Positions 7,638 through 14,650 of a DNA stretch of 14,650 nucleotides are shown in pieces. The notes under the pieces were generated by a model that had not been told where the DNA came from, did not search any database, and saw only the letters and a program-made list of their open reading frames with translations. The stretch's first letter is position 1, and every line of letters starts with the position of its first letter. Source of the stretch: JAEUIG01 sp046349775 (GTDB lineage Bacteria; Planctomycetota; Planctomycetia; Planctomycetales; Planctomycetaceae); assembly GCA_046349775.1 (NCBI GenBank), contig JAXMBS010000099.1, positions 1 through 14,650 on the forward strand, written 5' to 3'. A program made the translations under genes and the position numbers.

Positions 7638-9263
7638 ATGTCCAATTTCCCAATCACGGTGCACAGGAGCACGGCAATTCTGCTGGCGGCGCTGGCCGCG
7701 ACCAGCGGATGCCGGTTGTGCGAGACATCCGCGTGTCGGCTGAAGGTCGACAGCCCTATAGAAGTGGCCGCACCGCAGCCGGCCGATGAACGCCGTCCTG
7801 CTGTTACACTTGCGCGATTGGATGACGGCGATGCTACTGCCGCGGCGCTCGTGAGCTTTGAGAACGATGCACCACCCGCTCCTGAAGCGATCACCGCCGC
7901 CGTCGTCCCCGCGCCTGCCGGCGGCCCGAACGAACCGATTGCGGGCATGACGATCGATCTGGCGTCGGCATTGGCGCATGCCGGCGTGGCCAATCCCACG
8001 ATTGCGCTCGCACGCGAGCGCGTCTCGCAAGCGTTAGCGGAGCAGCAGGCCGCGAACGTATTGCTGCTGCCGAGCCTGAACGCCGGCATGAACTATCACC
8101 TGCACATCGGAAACCTGCAGCGATCGCCGGGAACCATTCTGAATGTCGACAGCAGCGACCTCTACTTTGGCGCTGGAGCGCGGACCCTGGCGGCCGAAAG
8201 CGTGGCGTTTCCGGGCGTGCGGCTGTTCGCGCCGCTCGCCGACGCGCTGCTGGAACCGGAAGTCGCATCGTACAACGCTGCGGCCCGTTCGGCCGAATCG
8301 CGAGTCGTACAAAATGAAAGTTTGCTCCGAGTGGCGGAATCGTATCTGCAACTGGTCGGTGCGGACGCCAGGCTCGTCGAGCTCAAACATGGAGAAGAGC
8401 AGCTCGGCGAGATCGCGCGGCTGACGGACGTGTACGCCCGGACCGGGCAGGGACGCGAAGCCGACAAGAACCGTGCTGCAACGCGATTGAGCCTGCTGAC
8501 ACGCGAGCGTCAGGATGCCGAAGGCGAGCGTGCCGCCGTCTCAGCGCGCCTCGCCAGCCTGCTGAATATGGATCCGTCGATGTCGCTAGCACCGATTCCA
8601 GGCGCGATCGTGCCGGTCATGATGGTCGACGACACGAGCGCCTTGACGGACCTGATCTATAGGGCGCTGGTCAACCGGCCGGAGCGCGCCGCGGGATTTG
8701 CCCAGGTCAATGAAGCCCGCACCCGGTATCGACAGGAAGTGCTCAGGCCCTGGATGCCGACGTTGGTTGCCGGCTTGAGCGGCGGCGTCTTCGGCGGCGG
8801 CAGTAACCTGGTGACGTATACGTTCGGGCGGTTCGACGGCCGCACCGATTTCGACCTGCTGGCCGTATGGAGTCTGCAGAACTTCGGATTCGGCAATGCG
8901 GCGCAGCAGAATCGAACGTCGGCGCGGGCCGATCAGGCCACTTCGCAATTGATCGGAGTCGAGAACCAGATTCGCTCCGAGGTCGGCGAAGCCCTGGCAG
9001 AAGTACAGGCCCAGCGCAGTCAATTGGCAGCCGTCGAACAGGCCGTCATTTCGGCCCGAGAGGGTGCCCAGGAGGAACTGACGCGGATCCAGTCCGACGT
9101 CGCGCGTCCCCTGGAGGTCATTGACAGCTTTGAACAGCTGATCGACGCCCGCGTGGCATATGTACAGACGGTGACGGCGTACAACGTCGCTCAGTTTCGA
9201 CTCTGGGTGGCGGTCGGGGGCACTCCCGTGGCCACTTCCATGCATGCAGGGGAAAGCGAATGA
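7638..9263 (+). CDS. TolC-type outer-membrane efflux factor, probable lipoprotein (second of two)
   Basis: This 541-residue protein is a clear paralogue of the preceding gene. Both share the order IDLA.AL..AGV.NP...LARERV, the ..NVD..DLYFGAGARTLAA segment, a Gly-rich SGGVFGGGS loop, the GRFDGRTDFDLLAVWSLQNFGFGNAAQ-like block and a C-terminal PLEVIDSFEQLI...YNVAQFRLWVA. The N-terminus differs: a short hydrophobic stretch STAILLAALAATSGC puts Cys25 at a lipobox-like site (T-S-G-C, an imperfect -3 residue), suggesting lipid anchoring as in OprM-type factors. Cys28 and Cys33 follow. A disordered Ala/Pro-rich linker covers about 37-100. The start is well supported by AGGGG at 7626-7630, seven bases from the ATG. 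It may serve the same RND pump as the first factor or form mixed trimers with it; sequence alone does not decide. Confidence 0.9.
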   Translation: MSNFPITVHRSTAILLAALAATSGCRLCETSACRLKVDSPIEVAAPQPADERRPAVTLARLDDGDATAAALVSFENDAPPAPEAITAAVVPAPAGGPNEPIAGMTIDLASALAHAGVANPTIALARERVSQALAEQQAANVLLLPSLNAGMNYHLHIGNLQRSPGTILNVDSSDLYFGAGARTLAAESVAFPGVRLFAPLADALLEPEVASYNAAARSAESRVVQNESLLRVAESYLQLVGADARLVELKHGEEQLGEIARLTDVYARTGQGREADKNRAATRLSLLTRERQDAEGERAAVSARLASLLNMDPSMSLAPIPGAIVPVMMVDDTSALTDLIYRALVNRPERAAGFAQVNEARTRYRQEVLRPWMPTLVAGLSGGVFGGGSNLVTYTFGRFDGRTDFDLLAVWSLQNFGFGNAAQQNRTSARADQATSQLIGVENQIRSEVGEALAEVQAQRSQLAAVEQAVISAREGAQEELTRIQSDVARPLEVIDSFEQLIDARVAYVQTVTAYNVAQFRLWVAVGGTPVATSMHAGESE

Positions 9264-9677
9264 ATTCGGATGTGACCGCCCTGCCGCGACTCGAGTTGTA
9301 ATTCTGCAAAGTTACGGTCGCAACCGTGCCATTGGTCCGAGGGGTCGGCTACGATGGAGACGCCACGCCGCCAATCCTGAGAGACTGCGGACGAATGAGC
9401 GATCATCGTGCCGCCATCTGTGCGATCCTGCCGTGGAGTGTGCCTGACGAATGCCGCCCAAGGCGAATGCCAACGGTGGCAAATCTCCTCACAGCGCCGC
9501 GGACAGGCTGTTCTCTTGCTCAAAGTGCGCGAAGAATTGCTCTAGGCCGACGCGGAGACACCGCGTGCACGGTCCGATCGAGCCTGCGGCCGGCCGGCGT
9601 ATTGCCGCCGGCACTCACCAGTCGTTGCGATCACAACCGTGGAACTCGCGCGATACCCTTTATCTAAGGAGCTGCCC
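9264..9677. other. Gap inside the efflux locus, no gene recognised
   Basis: The 414 bases between the second outer-membrane factor and the adaptor hold several short overlapping frames (up to about 113 codons). None has family features, a good ribosome site or the codon pattern of the neighbouring genes. They could contain a second promoter for the adaptor-pump pair, an RNA leader, or the remains of a lost gene. I could not identify a terminator hairpin followed by a T-run. Confidence 0.45.
9666..9671 (+). promoter_or_regulatory. Ribosome binding site deciding the adaptor start
   Basis: AAGGAG lies six bases before the ATG at 9678. This supports the ATG over a GTG at 9639 that would add 13 residues to the N-terminus. 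Confidence 0.8.
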
Positions 9678-11129
9678 ATGAGCATGCCGCCGGGCCACCA
9701 GCAAGTACCGACAGCCGTGAAGGACTCCCATCCGAAGAGTCGCTCGGCCCGCCGCCGCCGAATTGTAACGCTGGTACTGATCCTCGTCGCCGGGGTCGGC
9801 ATCGCCGCGGTGCTCCTTCGGCATCGCGACCGCGGCGCTGCCCATCGCAGCGGGGATTCCGGTTCCTCAGTGCACGCGGCCGAATTCCGCGGCGCTGTGG
9901 AGGCGACAAAGGTCGAAGTCGTGACTCCGCGACACGGCGGTATTCAACGGACGTGCGATCAGCCGGGCACGGTAGAGCCGTTCGAGTCGGCCGACCTGTA
10001 TGCCAAGGTGTCCGGCTTCCTCGAGCAGCAAAATGTCGATATCGGGTCCCATGTGCATGCCGGCGACCTGCTGGTCAAGATCTCCGTTCCCGAACTGGAA
10101 AAACAAGTGGCACGTGACGAGGCCACCGTAGCGCACGAGCAAGCGAGCGTCCAGCAGGCTGAGGCGAAGGTGAAATCAGCCGAGGCGGAAGCCAAGGCTG
10201 CGCAAGTTGGTCTTACGACTGCTGAAACCGTCCACCGTGCGAAGACTTCGTACCGCAAATACCGCGAGAAACAACTGGCGCGTCTCAAGTCGCTGAACGC
10301 AGAGAGCGCGATTGAGGCCAAGGTCGTGGACGAATCACAGGACTACTATGAGTCGGCCGTCGAAGCCGAGGCCGCCGCGAAAGTTGCCGTCGCAAAAGCT
10401 CAGGAGGACGCCACGGCCGCCGTGGCGCGAATCGCCCTGGCGCAAGCGGAACTCGCAGAAAAACACGCGGCGGTCCTGGTTGCCGAAGCGGAGCTGCAGC
10501 GGTCGCGGGTACTCTTCGGATACTCGGAAATCCGCTCTCCGTATGACGGCGTGATTACAAAGCGGACGTTTTATCGCGGGGCCTTTATCCGTGCTGCGGA
10601 TTCGGGAGGAACGCAGCCGGCACTGCTGTCCGTCGAGCGGACCGACAGGATGCGGGTCATCGTGTACGTGCCGGACCGGGACGTGCCGTACGTCAAAGTC
10701 GACGATCCGGCCGAGTTGCACGTGGATGCATTGCCGGGACACGTCCTGAAGGGGACTGTTTCGCGAATGGCGGACTCCGAGGACCCTGGCACGCGGACAA
10801 TGCGCACGGAAGTCGACGTCGACAACCCCGATAGAGTTTTGCGCACGGGTATGTTCGGTCACGCCGTACTGCGGCTGGCTTCGGGCAGCGAGAGCGCGTT
10901 CACGATTCCGTCTTCGGCTCTCGTCGCCAAAGGCGAGCATCACCAGGCCAAGATCCGGATCGTCCACAATGGAAAAGTGCAGACCGTCCCGGTCGAGATC
11001 GGCACCGACAACGGAATCAACGTGGAAGTGCTTGCCGGCCTGCAGGAGGGGCAGAAAGTTGTCATTAACGTGAACGGCACGCTGCAGGACAACGTGCCCG
11101 TGGAGGTCATTGAGCGGAAATCGCTCTAA
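9678..11129 (+). CDS. RND efflux periplasmic adaptor (membrane fusion protein, HlyD/AcrA-type)
   Basis: The protein has 483 residues. A basic cytoplasmic N-terminus (RSARRRR at 22-28) precedes one membrane helix (IVTLVLILVAGVGIAAVLL, 29-47), so it is anchored in the inner membrane by the helix; there is no lipobox. Residues about 104-137 form the first half of the lipoyl-like barrel (SADLYAKVSGFLEQQNVDIG...GDLLVKI). Residues 139-268 are a very long Ala/Glu/Lys-rich alpha hairpin that should contact the TolC-type duct. The second lipoyl half is SEIRSPYDGVITKR (273-286). The beta-barrel and membrane-proximal domains follow to the C-terminus (EVLAGLQEGQKVVINVNG). It bridges the pump and the outer-membrane factor. 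The pump gene begins 66 bases downstream, so the two are co-expressed. The hairpin is long compared with AcrA-like adaptors, by eye. Confidence 0.93.
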   Translation: MSMPPGHQQVPTAVKDSHPKSRSARRRRIVTLVLILVAGVGIAAVLLRHRDRGAAHRSGDSGSSVHAAEFRGAVEATKVEVVTPRHGGIQRTCDQPGTVEPFESADLYAKVSGFLEQQNVDIGSHVHAGDLLVKISVPELEKQVARDEATVAHEQASVQQAEAKVKSAEAEAKAAQVGLTTAETVHRAKTSYRKYREKQLARLKSLNAESAIEAKVVDESQDYYESAVEAEAAAKVAVAKAQEDATAAVARIALAQAELAEKHAAVLVAEAELQRSRVLFGYSEIRSPYDGVITKRTFYRGAFIRAADSGGTQPALLSVERTDRMRVIVYVPDRDVPYVKVDDPAELHVDALPGHVLKGTVSRMADSEDPGTRTMRTEVDVDNPDRVLRTGMFGHAVLRLASGSESAFTIPSSALVAKGEHHQAKIRIVHNGKVQTVPVEIGTDNGINVEVLAGLQEGQKVVINVNGTLQDNVPVEVIERKSL

Positions 11130-11195
11130 CAGGCCTGATTCCGCCGTCTCGCCACACCGCCGCAATCTGGCCGCACAAATTCAGGTCAACGTCCC

Positions 11196-14100
11196 ATGAA
11201 CGGTCTGATCCAGTTCTCGCTGCGAAACCCCCGGGCGATCACGGTGCTGGTCCTGACGATCCTGCTGCTGGGGGGAGTGGCGCTGTTCAACATCCCGGCG
11301 GACATTCTGCCGGTCTACAACAGCCCTGCCGTCCAGGTTCTCACGTTTTACAACGGCATGTCGGCCACGAACGTGGAATCCGATATCACGGCCCGCATGG
11401 AACGCTGGGTGGGCCAGGCGGCCGGTACGCGGCAACAGGAGTCGCGATCGATCATCGGAGCGAGCATCGTCCGGAATTACTACGGCGACGATACGGATCC
11501 CAGCTCCGCACTAACGCAGGTGAACTCGCTGGCGACGGCCGCCATCCCGAACCTGCCTCCGGGGACATTGCCCCCCGTCATTCTGCCGTACGACCCGACC
11601 AGCTCAACGCCGGCCGCACTGGTCGCGCTCAACAGCAAGACGCAAAGCGAAGCCACTCTATACGACACCGGCCGATACCAGGTCCGAAACATGATCATGG
11701 CCTCGCCGGGCGCAAATTCGCCAGTGGTTTACGGAGGACGACTGCGCACGATTCTGGCGATGATCGATCCCCAAAAGCTGCAGGCCCGCAATCTGTCACC
11801 GATCGACGTCATGGATGCGCTGGACAGGTCCAACGTCATGTTGCCCGCCGGCACGGCTAAAATCGGCGGCACGGATTACGCCCTCGACTCGAACTCTTTG
11901 TACGAGCTGGTGGACCGTATGGGTGACATCCCAATTAAGGTGGATGGCCCGAAGACCGTCTTTCTCCGCGACGTCGCGCTCGCGCGAGACGCGAGCCTGA
12001 TTCAGACGAACATCGTGCGCGTCGACGGCCGCCGGCAAGTCTACATTCCCGTTTACCGCCAGCAGGGGGCCAGCACGCTCAGTGTCGTCGGCAACCTGGC
12101 GAACAACCTGCCCGACATGAAGAGCCGCCTCACGACGCCCGATGTCGACCTCAAGCTCGTGATGGACCAGTCCATCTATGTCCGAAAGGCCATCGAAAGT
12201 CTCGCCGAAGAAGGGATTCTCGGCGCCATTCTGTGCTCGATGGTGATTCTGATCTTCCTCGGCGAGTGGCGAATGACGCTGATTGCCGTGATGACCATCC
12301 CGGTGGCGGTCCTCGGCGCCGTGGCGTGCCTGCACGGATTCGGCCAGACGATCAACGTCATGACACTGGCAGGACTGGCACTGGCCATCGGGCCGCTCGT
12401 AGACAGCGCAATCATTTGTCTCGAGAACACTCATCGCCATCTCGGATTGGGGGCGACCAACCGCGAAGCCGCGCTCCTAGGGGCCAGTGAAGTCGCTTTG
12501 CCGGAGCTGGTCGCCAGCTTGTGCACACTGCTCGTCTTGGCGCCGCTGGCGTTGATGCCGGGCATCGGCAAGTTCCTGTTCCGGCCTATGTTCCTGTCGG
12601 TCGCCTTCGCAATGACGATTGCGTACCTCTTGTCGCGGACGTTCGTCCCCAGCCGCTGTGCCAAGTGGCTTCACGGTCACACAGCGCACCCGGTCGAGTC
12701 ACACAATTTCGACTATGGGCACAAGAACCCCCACGAAGAAGCGGTGTCGAAAGGTCCGCTCGGGCGTCTCTTCGAAGCGTGGGAGGGCGTGATTAACCGC
12801 GGCATCGACGGCTACGCACGGTTGCTGGATGTCGTGCTCGGGGCGCGTGTGCTGACCGTCGGCGCAGCCTTGGCCGCGCTCGTCCTGACAGTGGTCGCGC
12901 TCGGAACGAACCTGCGGCGCGAGTTCTTCCCGGAAGTCGACGCCGGCGCATTTGAAATCGCTGTTCGAGCGCCGTCGGGAACCCGCATCGAGGAAACTGA
13001 GCGGCGCGTTGCGAATGTCGAAAATTCCGTCAAAACGACAATCGGCAAGGACCTGGACATCGTCATCAGCGAAATCGGGTTGACGGCCGACTGGTCTGCA
13101 GCCTTCACTCCGAATTGTGGTCCGATGGACTGCATCATGAAGGTCCAGCTGAAGGCTGAGCGGGAGCATTCAGCGCAGGAATATGCGGACCAGCTTCGCC
13201 GGGCGTTCGCCAGGGATGAGCAGTTCAATGACCTGGAATTCGCGTTCGACACCGGCGGCATGATCCGGTCGGCAATGAATGAAGGGAAATCGACGCCCGT
13301 GAATATCCGCATCACGGGCAAGAACCTCGAGAAAGCGCGGGCTATTGCCGACCGCATGCTGGCCGAAGTTCGGACGATCGACGGCGTCGTCGACGCGCGG
13401 ATCATCCAGCGGCTGAATTACCCTCTATATATGATCGAGGTCGATCGAGCCAAGGCTGGAGAATTGGGTCTGACGCAGGTGGACGTGATGCGCAACGTAG
13501 TGGCGGCCCTCAACAGCAGCGTGCAGTTCAATAAAAAGAACTTCTGGATCGACCCAATCAGCCACAACCAGTATTACGTTGGGGTCCAGTATCCCGAAGC
13601 GGACATCGTCGATCTGGACACATTACTTGACGTCCCGATCAACAGCCTCAAGCAGAATCGCGCCGTGCCGCTGCGCACCGTTGCGACGCTCAAAAGAGCG
13701 ACGGTGCCGACGGAAGTCGTACACACGAACCTGCAGCCGACGATTGACCTGACGCTGGGGGTGCGCGGACGCGACTTGGGACATGTAGCGGACGACATCG
13801 CCGTAGTGGTTGGCACATTCGGTGCCGCGCGCCCGGATGGCAGCTGGACGCCATTTGACCCGGACGGCGTCGAGCATCGTGCGTTGGAGGGGAGCAGGAT
13901 CACGCTCAGCGGCGAGTACGAGAAAATGCGGGCAACGTTCCGGAATCAGGCGATCGGAATGGGAATGGCGATCGTGCTGATCTACTTCCTGATGGTGGCG
14001 CTGTTCCGTTCGTATGTTACTCCGGTTGTCGTACTCTCCGCAGTTCCGGTGGGCAGCGTGGGAGTCATCTTGATGCTGTATGTCACAGGAACCGCACTAA

Positions 14101-14504
14101 ATGTCCAGTCGTTGCTCGGCGTGATCTTCATGATCGGCATCGTCGTTTCAAATACGGTATTACTCACAGATTTTGCTCAGAATCTCCGTCAGATGGAGGA
14201 TTTGACACCGACGGAGGCGATCCGCCGCGCAGCTGCCATTCGTGTCCGGCCGGTCGTAATGACCGCTCTCGCGACGTTGTTCGCCCTGATCCCGATGTCA
14301 CTGGGCCTCGCCCGTGGCAGCGAGGCAAATGTGCCTCTCGGACGTGCTGTGCTTGGCGGCCTGCTGGCCGGCGTGGTGACCACGTTGCTGGTCGTACCGT
14401 GCCTGTATTCGCTGCTGGTCCACGGACCGGCGCAGGACCCTGACAACACCCCGGTAGAGATTAGTAAATGCTCGTCAAAACAAATCGCGGTGGCGGTTGA
14501 CTGA
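11196..14504 (+). CDS. RND-family inner-membrane efflux pump
   Basis: The protein has 1102 residues with full RND architecture. TM1 lies at about 13-30, the first periplasmic loop at 31-335, TM2-6 at about 339-482, a cytoplasmic linker at 483-550, TM7 at 553-571, the second loop at 572-915 and TM8-12 at about 918-1075. The first loop carries the familiar PADILPVYNSPAVQV start and the GTLPPVILPYDPTSS block. Proton-relay positions relative to E. coli AcrB are D403 (D407 equivalent), S404 (in place of D408), S985 (in place of K940), R1016 (R971) and T1023 (T978). The single TM4 aspartate resembles heavy-metal RND pumps such as CusA, but the methionine ladder of CusA is not evident, so a drug, lipid or other hydrophobic substrate is as likely. 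A His-rich linker (493-513) and a C641/C646 pair are unusual. The start has a modest AGGT at 11183-11186. It is the last gene of the efflux operon in view. Confidence 0.94.
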   Translation: MNGLIQFSLRNPRAITVLVLTILLLGGVALFNIPADILPVYNSPAVQVLTFYNGMSATNVESDITARMERWVGQAAGTRQQESRSIIGASIVRNYYGDDTDPSSALTQVNSLATAAIPNLPPGTLPPVILPYDPTSSTPAALVALNSKTQSEATLYDTGRYQVRNMIMASPGANSPVVYGGRLRTILAMIDPQKLQARNLSPIDVMDALDRSNVMLPAGTAKIGGTDYALDSNSLYELVDRMGDIPIKVDGPKTVFLRDVALARDASLIQTNIVRVDGRRQVYIPVYRQQGASTLSVVGNLANNLPDMKSRLTTPDVDLKLVMDQSIYVRKAIESLAEEGILGAILCSMVILIFLGEWRMTLIAVMTIPVAVLGAVACLHGFGQTINVMTLAGLALAIGPLVDSAIICLENTHRHLGLGATNREAALLGASEVALPELVASLCTLLVLAPLALMPGIGKFLFRPMFLSVAFAMTIAYLLSRTFVPSRCAKWLHGHTAHPVESHNFDYGHKNPHEEAVSKGPLGRLFEAWEGVINRGIDGYARLLDVVLGARVLTVGAALAALVLTVVALGTNLRREFFPEVDAGAFEIAVRAPSGTRIEETERRVANVENSVKTTIGKDLDIVISEIGLTADWSAAFTPNCGPMDCIMKVQLKAEREHSAQEYADQLRRAFARDEQFNDLEFAFDTGGMIRSAMNEGKSTPVNIRITGKNLEKARAIADRMLAEVRTIDGVVDARIIQRLNYPLYMIEVDRAKAGELGLTQVDVMRNVVAALNSSVQFNKKNFWIDPISHNQYYVGVQYPEADIVDLDTLLDVPINSLKQNRAVPLRTVATLKRATVPTEVVHTNLQPTIDLTLGVRGRDLGHVADDIAVVVGTFGAARPDGSWTPFDPDGVEHRALEGSRITLSGEYEKMRATFRNQAIGMGMAIVLIYFLMVALFRSYVTPVVVLSAVPVGSVGVILMLYVTGTALNVQSLLGVIFMIGIVVSNTVLLTDFAQNLRQMEDLTPTEAIRRAAAIRVRPVVMTALATLFALIPMSLGLARGSEANVPLGRAVLGGLLAGVVTTLLVVPCLYSLLVHGPAQDPDNTPVEISKCSSKQIAVAVD

Positions 14505-14650
14505 GGTCAAGTGGCGGGCTTCCGATCACGAGAATAGAGCAAGCCGGGATGAGAAAATGCTCGCGTGCTGGAGCCGGTATTTGGCTTCTAGGACACCAAT
14601 CACGTGTAGCTAAATGTTTGCCGCAAACGACCGGCCAGATACCAGTTCAG
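14505..14650. other. Downstream flank of the efflux operon, nothing assigned
   Basis: The remaining 146 bases have no supported gene. GGCTT at about 14517-14521 can pair with AAGCC near 14541 across a loop of about 19 bases, but there is no T-run, so it is not called a terminator. Confidence 0.4.

Noticed and set aside
6782..8089. A 435-codon minus-strand open frame across the two outer-membrane factor genes
   Set aside because: It spans the junction of two clear genes on the other strand and shows low-complexity Ala/Arg-rich composition typical of shadow frames.
9639..9677. GTG start 13 codons upstream of the chosen adaptor start
   Set aside because: The ATG at 9678 has AAGGAG at ideal spacing; the GTG has none, and the extra residues do not resemble adaptor N-termini.
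9451..9681. A 76-codon frame with a Cys-rich patch (CSKCAKNC)
   Set aside because: It overlaps the adaptor start, lacks a ribosome site and matches no family I know; four cysteines alone do not support a zinc-finger gene.
10335..11165. A 276-codon minus-strand open frame opposite the adaptor
   Set aside because: It is the antisense shadow of the adaptor gene and has no family features.
14600..14650. A possible C-terminal end of a minus-strand gene entering from the right (16 codons then TGA)
   Set aside because: It is too short to recognise, and other frames in the same bases look equally plausible.
14614..14650. An ATG opening a plus-strand frame to the right edge
   Set aside because: It gives only 12 codons, with no ribosome binding site upstream.

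Overview
The window looks like chromosome of a planctomycete (Planctomycetota). This is judged from gene content, with no database search. The signs are an ECF sigma factor directly upstream of a Ser/Thr kinase that has a long planctomycete-style N-terminal extension, an OprO/OprP-like porin with an N-terminal coiled coil, large RND efflux genes with paired outer-membrane factors, and an IS630-type transposase of the kind common in these genomes. Overall G+C is high. The aspartyl protease gene at 2284-3528 looks somewhat less G+C-rich by eye.

Layout. Bases 1-1105 carry a minus-strand signalling pair: an ECF sigma factor (503-1105), then a Ser/Thr protein kinase whose first 125 codons lie in the window (1-375, running off the left edge). 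Bases about 1250-2245 hold a decayed IS630-family element; its transposase can be followed through all three frames up to a TAA at 2224-2226. Immediately after it is a plus-strand gene (2284-3528) for a protein with two successive retropepsin-like aspartyl protease lobes and a C-terminal PDZ domain. Its 5' end looks damaged: a lipoprotein-type signal sequence can be read in a different frame just upstream. Converging on it is a minus-strand gene (3615-5360) for a phosphate-selective-type porin.

A 599-base gap (5361-5959) with no convincing gene separates the porin from a plus-strand tripartite efflux locus that fills the rest of the window. Its order is a TolC-type outer-membrane factor (5960-7624), a second paralogous factor that appears to be a lipoprotein (7638-9263), a 414-base gap, a periplasmic adaptor (9678-11129) and an RND inner-membrane pump (11196-14504). 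Together these can form a proton-driven pump spanning both membranes. The substrate cannot be read from the sequence.

The most interesting points are the tandem non-identical outer-membrane factors serving one pump; the altered proton-relay residues in the pump (one aspartate instead of two in TM4, and Ser in place of the usual Lys in TM10); a histidine cluster in its central cytoplasmic linker and a close cysteine pair in a periplasmic loop; and the fused two-lobe retropepsin-PDZ protein with a broken N-terminus next to the IS remnant. I found no tRNA, rRNA, CRISPR array or convincing riboswitch. I do not see a wholly new system here. The loci belong to recognisable families with unusual details.
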